Notes under the pieces: generated by a model
Told to the model about the DNA's origin: nothing
The model's database searches: none
The model's input: the letters and a program-made list of their open reading frames with translations, nothing else
From: an uncultured Opitutales bacterium
GTDB lineage: Bacteria > Verrucomicrobiota > Verrucomicrobiia > Opitutales > Intestinicryptomonadaceae
Direction: 5' to 3'
Assembly (NCBI GenBank): GCA_900552245.1
Contig: URYY01000096.1
Coordinates: 1 to 8,415, forward strand
DNA length: 8,415 nt
In this document: positions 1 to 5,223 of the stretch, piece after piece
Layout of the letters: each line of letters opens with the position of its first letter
Numbering within the stretch: the first letter of the stretch is position 1
Translations under genes and position numbers: made by a program

Positions 1-556
1 GCCTAAACTGCGGCTTGGGCGGAAGCGGAGCGGGCCTCTTTGAGACCATTGGCGGAATTTTTGGAAGCGGCGCAGGCCTCTTTGCAGTATCCACAGGCTT
101 TTCAGGCTGAACCGCCTTGGCGGGCTCGGGCTGCTTTACAGGCTCCGCAGATTTCTCTGCGTGCTTTGCCTCTTCTTTTTTCAAAGCGGGCTCCGCCGCT
201 TCGGAGATTTTTTGCGGCTCATCAACTTTTGCCTCCTGCTGCTTGCTAAGCAAGGCCTCCTCAACGTCGGCGGGCTTTTCCTTAGCTTCCGCAACAGGCT
301 TTTCAGGAGCCTTCTCTACGGGCTTCTGAGGCTTGTCTTGCTCCGCTTTTTTTACTTCAGCCTCGGCCGACTTTTCCTCCTTGGCCTTTTGAATGTCCGC
401 TGTTATAATATCTATGTACAGAGACGATATGGAGCTTGAAACTGTCTTTAAGTCTTCAGTAAAGCCGTATATGCTCTTGCGCTTATTTATGAAGTCCAAT
501 AGCTCCTTTGCGGGAACCCCGACTTCTTTTGCTAATACATGTATGCGAACACCCAT
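1..556 (-). CDS. infB: Translation initiation factor IF-2, N-terminal part (3' end outside window)
   Basis: IF-2 is the GTPase that brings initiator fMet-tRNA to the 30S subunit and promotes subunit joining. Only the first 185 codons are visible; the frame stays open to the window edge. Residues 1-52 look like the IF2_N helical domain: MGVRIHVLAKEVGVPAKELL fits the family pattern of VRI..LAKE.GV..KEL at the start. Residues 55-185 are a low-complexity linker rich in Lys, Glu, Ala and Pro, typical of IF-2 before its G domain. The GTPase domain itself is not in the window, so the call rests on the N-terminal domain, the linker and the position right after nusA. The start ATG at 556-554 has a good ribosome site, AAAGGA, six bases upstream. 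The gap to nusA is 40 bases with no terminator, so the two genes are probably co-transcribed. A 14-residue repeat (KRPAPLP twice) lies near the window edge. Confidence 0.9.
   Translation of the reverse strand, partial: MGVRIHVLAKEVGVPAKELLDFINKRKSIYGFTEDLKTVSSSISSLYIDIITADIQKAKEEKSAEAEVKKAEQDKPQKPVEKAPEKPVAEAKEKPADVEEALLSKQQEAKVDEPQKISEAAEPALKKEEAKHAEKSAEPVKQPEPAKAVQPEKPVDTAKRPAPLPKIPPMVSKRPAPLPPKPQFR
20..82 (-). repeat. Two-copy 42-base-period repeat inside infB linker
   Basis: Bases 62-82 and 20-40 are near-identical 21-base segments (18 of 21 match) that both encode KRPAPLP, at IF-2 residues 159-165 and 173-179. The spacing is 14 residues. All three differences are silent (third codon positions), so the peptide is conserved while the DNA has drifted. 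The array may go on beyond the window. The function is not known; IF-2 linkers commonly contain such low-complexity repeats. Confidence 0.75.
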
Positions 557-596
557 TTTCTATCCTTTAAATTTATCTTGCCCCGGCCGCTAAATT

Positions 597-1850
597 CTAA
601 GCTCCGTAGGACCTCACAGTTTCTATGATTTGCGCGGCCTCAGCCGGTGAAAACCCCATTTCAATCAAGTCTTCGGCATCGACATCGTGGAATGTCTCTA
701 TGCTATTTAGACCGTTATTTGCAAGGACAACCGCCTGATGCTCACTGATGTTTGGCAATATCTGCGCCAGAGATCCGGCAGCCGCGTGCAGCTTTTCCTT
801 AAGCCCTGAAACTTCGCGAGCCTCTTTTTGTATGTCGAGCTTCCAGCCAAGCAACTTTGAGGTGAGCTTTGCATTCTGCCCCCTCTTGCCTATCACCACC
901 GACAAATCATCTTCGGAAACTTCAAACTTTATTGTTCTAGAGCGGCTGTCAACGTTTATGTTCTTTGCCACAGCCGGCTTTATGCACTCCTCCAAGAGCA
1001 GTGCGGGATCCTCGTAATATTTTATTACGTCTATCTTTTCGCCATTTAGCTCGCGGACGATACTCTTAACCCTTGAACCGCCGGCACCTACGCAGGCGCC
1101 AACCGGATCTATGCGGGGATCCTTGCTCGATACCGCAAGCTTTGTCCTGTATCCGGGCTCTCGCGCGTGGGCTTCTATCTTCACGCTGCCGTCTGCAATT
1201 TCGGCGACCTCAAGCTCAAAGAGCCTCTGCACAAACTTGTAATTTGCCCTGCTTAAAATAATCTCGGGGCCGCGCGGAGTATTTTCTATTTCAAGCAGTA
1301 GACACCTTATCCTATCGCCGTTTCCAAAATCCTCGCCCGGTATGGACTCGCGCCTGGGCAGTATTGCCTCGGCCTTGCCCAAATCGACAACGAGCGTCCC
1401 CTTCTCGCGGCGGCGGACAGTACCGGTAACGATATCGCCAACTTGGTCTTTAAATTCGTCGTAGACTCTCTCTTTCTCAAACTGGCGCACGCTCTGGGTT
1501 ATTATCTGCTGCACGTTCTTTGTGACGATTCTGCCAAGCGATGGCAAATCTATCTCGCGCAAAACTTCGTCGCCAATTTTCGGATTTGGCAAATAAAGCT
1601 TGGCCTTATCTATATGTATCTCCGTAGCTGGATCCGCCACGGAATCGGTAACTTTCAGCGCTACCCAAGCCTTTATTGCGCCGTTTTTAGGATTTATTTC
1701 AACGCGCAAGTCCTGGCCATAGTGCGTGGAACTCTTGGCGGCAGCCTGCTTTATGGCCGCAGAAATCTTTTCGATTAGCGCCGCGCGGCTAATCTGCTTT
1801 TCCTTCTCCATGTATTCCATCACGGCGAGTATTTCGCTGTTTTTGCTCAT
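597..1850 (-). CDS. nusA: Transcription termination/antitermination factor NusA
   Basis: NusA binds RNA polymerase and nascent RNA, promotes pausing and hairpin-dependent termination, and takes part in antitermination complexes. The 417-residue protein has the standard order: an N-terminal polymerase-binding domain (about 1-130), an S1 domain (about 135-200, with GDIVTGTVRRREKGTLVVDL), KH1 (about 225-300, with VGACVGAGGSRVKSIVRELN) and KH2 (about 305-345, with VVIGKRGQNAKLTSKLLGW). After KH2 there is one short helical region (about 360-415) that looks like a single helix-hairpin-helix unit. The protein is thus shorter than the 495-residue E. coli form, which has two acidic C-terminal repeats. 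The KH1 GxxG loop reads GAGG where many NusA proteins have a basic residue in the loop. The start at 1850 is supported by CGGAG about eight bases upstream. It has its own predicted promoter and a leader with a terminator-like hairpin, and infB follows 40 bases later. rimP is not upstream; the preceding gene is an RNase with its own terminator. Confidence 0.97.
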   Translation of the reverse strand: MSKNSEILAVMEYMEKEKQISRAALIEKISAAIKQAAAKSSTHYGQDLRVEINPKNGAIKAWVALKVTDSVADPATEIHIDKAKLYLPNPKIGDEVLREIDLPSLGRIVTKNVQQIITQSVRQFEKERVYDEFKDQVGDIVTGTVRRREKGTLVVDLGKAEAILPRRESIPGEDFGNGDRIRCLLLEIENTPRGPEIILSRANYKFVQRLFELEVAEIADGSVKIEAHAREPGYRTKLAVSSKDPRIDPVGACVGAGGSRVKSIVRELNGEKIDVIKYYEDPALLLEECIKPAVAKNINVDSRSRTIKFEVSEDDLSVVIGKRGQNAKLTSKLLGWKLDIQKEAREVSGLKEKLHAAAGSLAQILPNISEHQAVVLANNGLNSIETFHDVDAEDLIEMGFSPAEAAQIIETVRSYGA

Positions 1851-1898
1851 AGGTAATCTCCGGTTTTTCGTTTAAATTCTATCAATGAACCACTTGAC

Positions 1899-1923
1899 AA
1901 AAAAAAGCGGGTGCAAAACCCAC
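1899..1923 (-). terminator. Terminator-like hairpin in nusA leader (possible attenuator)
   Basis: Read on the minus strand, GTGGGT pairs with ACCCGC (bases 1923-1918 with 1912-1907; one G-U pair) around a five-base loop, TTTGC, and eight U residues (1906-1899) follow at once. This is the form of an intrinsic terminator with a short, fairly weak stem. It sits about 50 bases before the nusA start and about 30 bases after the predicted promoter. It cannot be the main rng terminator because a stronger one lies upstream at 2081-2121. Either it is a back-up terminator or, if the promoter call is right, an attenuator of nusA-infB transcription. No clear antiterminator hairpin is visible. Confidence 0.6.
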
Positions 1924-1952
1924 TTTCCAGCCAGGAGTCCAATTTTTCATTC

Positions 1953-1983
1953 TATATACTCTACACTTTACCCATATTGTCAA
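1953..1983 (-). promoter_or_regulatory. Predicted sigma-70-type promoter for nusA-infB
   Basis: On the minus strand a perfect -35 box TTGACA (1983-1978) is followed after 19 bases by TATATA (1958-1953), a four-of-six match to the -10 consensus. The 19-base spacer is longer than the optimal 17, so strength is uncertain. Transcription would start near 1946 and give a leader of about 95 bases before nusA. A second possible -10 box, CATAAT (1994-1989), lies upstream but has no good -35 partner. An A/T-rich stretch further upstream (2010-2021) might assist. The position, between the rng terminator and nusA, supports a separate nusA transcript. Confidence 0.55.
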
Positions 1984-2021
1984 GTACTATTATGCTAAGT
2001 GTAAGAGGCAAAACTTTTTTT

Positions 2022-2035
2022 GCGCTAATAAGCGC
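2022..2035. other. Small inverted repeat of unknown role
   Basis: GCGCT (2022-2026) and AGCGC (2031-2035) form a five-base-pair stem with a four-base loop, and flanking TTT and AAA could lengthen it with one bulged base. A run of seven T lies before it on the plus strand, so it is followed by A residues when read on the minus strand and is not an intrinsic terminator in either direction. It lies about 40 bases upstream of the predicted nusA -35 box. It could be a protein-binding site or chance. Confidence 0.25.
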
Positions 2036-2080
2036 GAAAGCACAGCGGCAATGCGCAAAATATCAAAAACAAGACCTCCC

Positions 2081-2121
2081 ACAAAAAAGCAAAGGAGGCC
2101 CGGACCATACTCCGAGCCTCC
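2081..2121 (-). terminator. Intrinsic terminator of the metH-rodA-rng unit
   Basis: On the minus strand GGAGGCTCGG (2121-2112) pairs with CCGGGCCTCC (2103-2094) over ten base pairs, one of them U-G, with an eight-base loop. The tract TTTGCTTTTTT follows (2093-2083). The stem begins 38 bases after the rng stop codon. Stem length, GC content and U tract make this a strong rho-independent terminator. The plus strand lacks a U tract after the stem, so it works in one direction only. Confidence 0.9.
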
Positions 2122-2159
2122 CTAAATAAACCTGCCCTAGGCGCATTTAAGCACAAAGT

Positions 2160-3899
2160 CTAGCGCAAGACCTTGTTTGTCTGAGGGTCTAATATTCTGA
2201 AATTCTCCACGTGGTAAGTCGGGTCGGCCCTGAAAGTAAGCTTTAGGTTGTAGGCCTTCTCAAGATCTACGAGGTACTTGTAATCCTCGGTCTGCATGAG
2301 CTTAAGATTGTCGGGATGCAGCAAAATAAGCATTGCAATTTCTTTTGCATCGCCCTCTCTTGCGCGTATGCCGCGCGCGATTGCAACAATCTTTCGCTGA
2401 ATTTCAACGCTCATTGTGCGCGAGCTCTTTACTATTCCCTTGCCGCCGCAATAGGGGCAGGTAGAATAGATTTCGCTTGCGTTTGACTGGTGATGGCGCT
2501 GGCGGGTCATCTGCATAATTCCAAGTTGGGAAATCGGCAGAACTTGGCTCTTTGCCTTGTCCTTTTCCATCTCTTCCTTGAGGCGCTTGTAAACTGCCTG
2601 CCTGTCCTTTCGGCTCTTCATATCTATGGTGTCCAGTATGACAAGCCCGCCTATGTTCCTTAGCTTAACCTGCCTTGCGGCCTCTGTAACGGCCTCGAGG
2701 TTTGCCTGCAAAATAAAGTCTTTGCCGTCTTCCGACTTGCCCTTGTGCGAGCCCGTATTTACGTCTATTGCAGTCAGAGCCTCCGTCTCGTCTATAACGA
2801 TTTCGCCTCCGGAAGGCAGCGACACCCTGCGCTGGAAGGTCTGCGTTATCTGCTTTTCTATGTTGTAGCGCTCAAAAATCGGAATATTGTCTTTGTAGAG
2901 CTGAACTTTGGAGCAGGCTCTGCGGGAAGTCCGCGCAACTGAGGCCAATATCTTTTCGTAATTCGTGCGCTCGTCTATTAGTATCCTGTCGGTCTCCTCT
3001 GTCAAAAAGTCGCGAGCGGTGCGCTCGATTATGTCGGGCTCTTTATAAAGCAGAGCCGGCCCCTTTTCGTTTTCAATTTTTAACTGAACTTCGCGCCAGA
3101 TATTTAAAAGCCAATTTAAGTCGCGCACAAAGTAGGTCCAGCGCTTGCCCTGCCCCGCCGTGCGGACAATCACGCCCATGCCTTCCGGTATCTTCATAGA
3201 GCGCAATATCTTCTTAATTCTATCGCGCTCTTTTCTATCCTCAATCTTGCGCGAAATTCCGCATTGGCCGGCGTAGGGCATCAAGACCAAGTAGCGGCCG
3301 GGAATCGCAATATTTGTCGTAACTCTCGGCCCCTTTGTGCCAATTTGAGTCTTGGTAATCTGCACTATTATGTCGGTACCTATCGGAAACTTTTCGGGAA
3401 TATCCTTGTTTGAAAGCTTTAAATTCGCGTTTTTCTTCTGCTCCTTCGAGCGATTCTCGCGCACGATTTCGTAGGAGTTGTCGGAAGTTGCAGATGGGAA
3501 AATATCCCAGTAGTGCAAGAAGGCGTTTTTCGGCTGGCCTATATCGACAAAAGCCGCCTTAAGTCCGGGCTCGAGATTCTGAATCTTGCCCTTAAATATG
3601 GCGCCAACCATACTCTCGTCCCCGGGGCGCTCTGTCTCGAACTTCTGCATAACGCCGTCTTCGAGGAGCGCCACGCGCTTTTCTAGAGGCTCAACATTTA
3701 TCACCAATTCGCGATAGGGCCCCTCCTCGTGCTTTAAAAGCCTTATTATTTTTTCCCAGAGCGGGCGCTTTTTTGCCCTAAGTTTTGCCTCCGCATTTAG
3801 TTGCGCTTCTGAAACAGGCTCGACCACCTCTTCGGGCGGACGCTTTGAAAGCTCCTCGTCTATGGGACTTTGCTGTATCTGACTTATCTCTTCATTCAT
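2160..3899 (-). CDS. rng: Ribonuclease E/G family endoribonuclease (RNase G-like)
   Basis: Members of this family cut single-stranded, AU-rich RNA, prefer 5'-monophosphate ends, and act in mRNA decay and rRNA/tRNA maturation. In the 579-residue product the family homology starts near residue 63 (ELVINVEPLEKRVALLEDGV). An S1 domain follows (about 95-205, with AAFVDIGQPKNAFLHYWDIFP). The metal-binding DNase I-like core has TAIDVNTG with Asp379 and GGLVILDTIDM with Asp423, matching E. coli RNase E Asp303 and Asp346. CPYCGGKG (Cys481, Cys484) is the zinc-link motif that joins dimers. There is no long C-terminal scaffold for a degradosome, so RNase G is a better name than RNase E. Odd points are a charged extension of about 60 residues at the N-terminus and a Lys/Asn-rich insert near 139-172 within S1. 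No clear Shine-Dalgarno sequence precedes the ATG; the stop of rodA is 38 bases upstream. A terminator follows. Confidence 0.96.
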   Translation of the reverse strand: MNEEISQIQQSPIDEELSKRPPEEVVEPVSEAQLNAEAKLRAKKRPLWEKIIRLLKHEEGPYRELVINVEPLEKRVALLEDGVMQKFETERPGDESMVGAIFKGKIQNLEPGLKAAFVDIGQPKNAFLHYWDIFPSATSDNSYEIVRENRSKEQKKNANLKLSNKDIPEKFPIGTDIIVQITKTQIGTKGPRVTTNIAIPGRYLVLMPYAGQCGISRKIEDRKERDRIKKILRSMKIPEGMGVIVRTAGQGKRWTYFVRDLNWLLNIWREVQLKIENEKGPALLYKEPDIIERTARDFLTEETDRILIDERTNYEKILASVARTSRRACSKVQLYKDNIPIFERYNIEKQITQTFQRRVSLPSGGEIVIDETEALTAIDVNTGSHKGKSEDGKDFILQANLEAVTEAARQVKLRNIGGLVILDTIDMKSRKDRQAVYKRLKEEMEKDKAKSQVLPISQLGIMQMTRQRHHQSNASEIYSTCPYCGGKGIVKSSRTMSVEIQRKIVAIARGIRAREGDAKEIAMLILLHPDNLKLMQTEDYKYLVDLEKAYNLKLTFRADPTYHVENFRILDPQTNKVLR

Positions 3900-3937
3900 T
3901 GTTGCTTAATTTTTATATCAAGCGGCAACTTATGTTT

Positions 3938-5218
3938 TTAGTCGAATTGCTGCCTGTGCCTGTAAACGCTCTGCACAAGACCTAGCAATATCGAACAAGT
4001 CAAAACAAAAGAACCGCCATAACTTAACATTGGCAGGGGAAGACCCGTCACGGGCATCACGCCCAGAGTCATCCCCACATTTATAAATACGTGCGTCGCG
4101 AGCATGGCCGCTATGCCCACGCATAGGTAGGTTCCGAATCTATCCCGCGCCGTCTGCGCCGCCCGCAAACAGCAAAATAGAATCAGAATCCCCAAAAGTA
4201 AAATTGCGGCAAAACCGCCCACAAAGCCGGACTCCTCCGCCAAAACTGCGAAAATGAAGTCGTTGTAGGCCACAGAGCTCGGCAGATAGCCAAGCTTTGC
4301 CTGAGTTCCCTCGCCCAGACCCTTGCCGAAAATTCCGCCGCTGCCTATGGATATGAGGCTTTGCTTCACATTCCACATAACACCGCGCCCCTTTGGATCT
4401 ACAACCTCAGGTGCGGCAAAAGCCAAAATCCTGTTTCGCTGATAGTCCTTTATGGGTAGTGAAAAATGCGTGCTTCCGTAAGCGTTTTTACTCGCCGATT
4501 CCATCGCCGACATTTTTGTCCTTTGCAGGAATGAAGCGTAGCCTACGGAGTCTATTGCAACCGCCCCTATCAAGACGGCAAAGGCCGCAAGCGCCGCTAC
4601 AAAAAAGCGCTTTGACAGGTTTGAGACATACAATATTGCAAAAGCCATTGGGGGAAAAACAAGGGTAGAGCCTAAGTCCGGCTGCAAAAAAATCAACACT
4701 ATTGGTATAAATATTACAAGCGCTATGCGCAAAAGCACATTGAGCGACTGCTTTACCGTTCCGATTTTCGAGCGCGCCAAGATTGCCGCTACCATTATGC
4801 AAGTGCCTATTTTTGCCATTTCGGACGGCTGAAGGGAGAAAAATCCAAAATCCAGCCAGCGAGTCGCGTTGTAGCGGCTCTGAACAAATGGTATGTTTAT
4901 TGCAGTATACTCCTTTATTACAAGCGGAATTAGCAAAACTATTGAAGCTATGTAAATCCACTGCGCATAGACAAAGCACTTCTCGTAGTCAATTCTAGAC
5001 ACCGCGAAATAGACGCCGGCTCCCAGTATAAAAAACAGAAACTGTTTGAACCAAAATTGCGCAAACAGCGGAATTTCGTCCATATTGTAGCTCTGCGAGG
5101 TGTATATAAATGCGAGGCTCATGAGGGCAAGCAAGAGCGCGCAGACCGGCATTGCCCTGTCGCTTCTCACTTTTTTTGCGGATATATCCGCATCGCTATT
5201 CGATATTTTGCCCCACAT
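3938..5218 (-). CDS. rodA: Peptidoglycan glycosyltransferase RodA (SEDS family)
   Basis: RodA polymerises lipid II into glycan strands in the inner membrane, together with the class B transpeptidase PBP2, for lateral wall growth. The 426-residue protein is highly hydrophobic, with about ten predicted membrane segments (roughly 23-42, 55-74, 84-101, 130-148, 163-178, 182-199, 204-222, 325-345, 363-385, 396-418). SEDS signatures are RWLDFGFFSLQPSEMAK (120-136), FLQPDLGST (177-185), DYQRNRIL (258-265), ISIGSGGIFGKGLGEGTQ (289-306), and GLPLPMLSYGGS (392-403). Asp320 in YNDFIFAVLAEE matches the Asp of the HTDFIF motif that is needed for catalysis. The GLPLP...YGGS end and the HR-rich tail favour RodA over FtsW or SpoVE. 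The long loop before DYQRNR has about 30 residues more than E. coli RodA. The start ATG lies 5 bases after the metH stop with no strong ribosome site, which suggests translational coupling to metH. No mrdA (PBP2) gene is adjacent in the window. Confidence 0.95.
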   Translation of the reverse strand: MWGKISNSDADISAKKVRSDRAMPVCALLLALMSLAFIYTSQSYNMDEIPLFAQFWFKQFLFFILGAGVYFAVSRIDYEKCFVYAQWIYIASIVLLIPLVIKEYTAINIPFVQSRYNATRWLDFGFFSLQPSEMAKIGTCIMVAAILARSKIGTVKQSLNVLLRIALVIFIPIVLIFLQPDLGSTLVFPPMAFAILYVSNLSKRFFVAALAAFAVLIGAVAIDSVGYASFLQRTKMSAMESASKNAYGSTHFSLPIKDYQRNRILAFAAPEVVDPKGRGVMWNVKQSLISIGSGGIFGKGLGEGTQAKLGYLPSSVAYNDFIFAVLAEESGFVGGFAAILLLGILILFCCLRAAQTARDRFGTYLCVGIAAMLATHVFINVGMTLGVMPVTGLPLPMLSYGGSFVLTCSILLGLVQSVYRHRQQFD

Positions 5219-5223
5219 AGCTA

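Noticed and set aside
40..439. Overlapping plus-strand open frames opposite infB
   Set aside because: They are antisense shadows of the Lys/Glu/Ala/Pro-rich linker, with low-complexity Leu/Phe/Ser-rich products and no ribosome sites.
1894..1899. TTGACA on the plus strand as a -35 box
   Set aside because: No -10 box lies at a suitable distance and no plus-strand gene follows; part of it belongs to the leader hairpin's U tract region.
2015..2035. T run plus GCGCT/AGCGC stem as a terminator
   Set aside because: The T run lies before the stem on the plus strand and becomes A residues after the stem on the minus strand, so neither direction gives an intrinsic terminator.
2075..2098. CCTCC (2075-2079) that could pair with GGAGG (2094-2098) as an alternative to the rng terminator stem
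   Set aside because: It lies downstream of the U tract in the direction of transcription, so it is made too late to act as an antiterminator; five pairs are likely chance.
1911..2129. Plus-strand 72-residue open frame from a GTG in the rng-nusA gap
   Set aside because: It runs across the nusA leader hairpin, the promoter and the rng terminator, has no ribosome site and shows no recognisable domain.
4488..4979. Minus-strand 163-residue frame inside rodA
   Set aside because: It is an alternate frame of rodA, rich in Cys and Asn, with no domain; the rodA frame carries all SEDS motifs.
5219..5223. metH/rodA junction as a possible gene fusion or frameshift
   Set aside because: A clear TAA ends metH and a separate ATG opens rodA 5 bases later; both proteins end and begin where expected.
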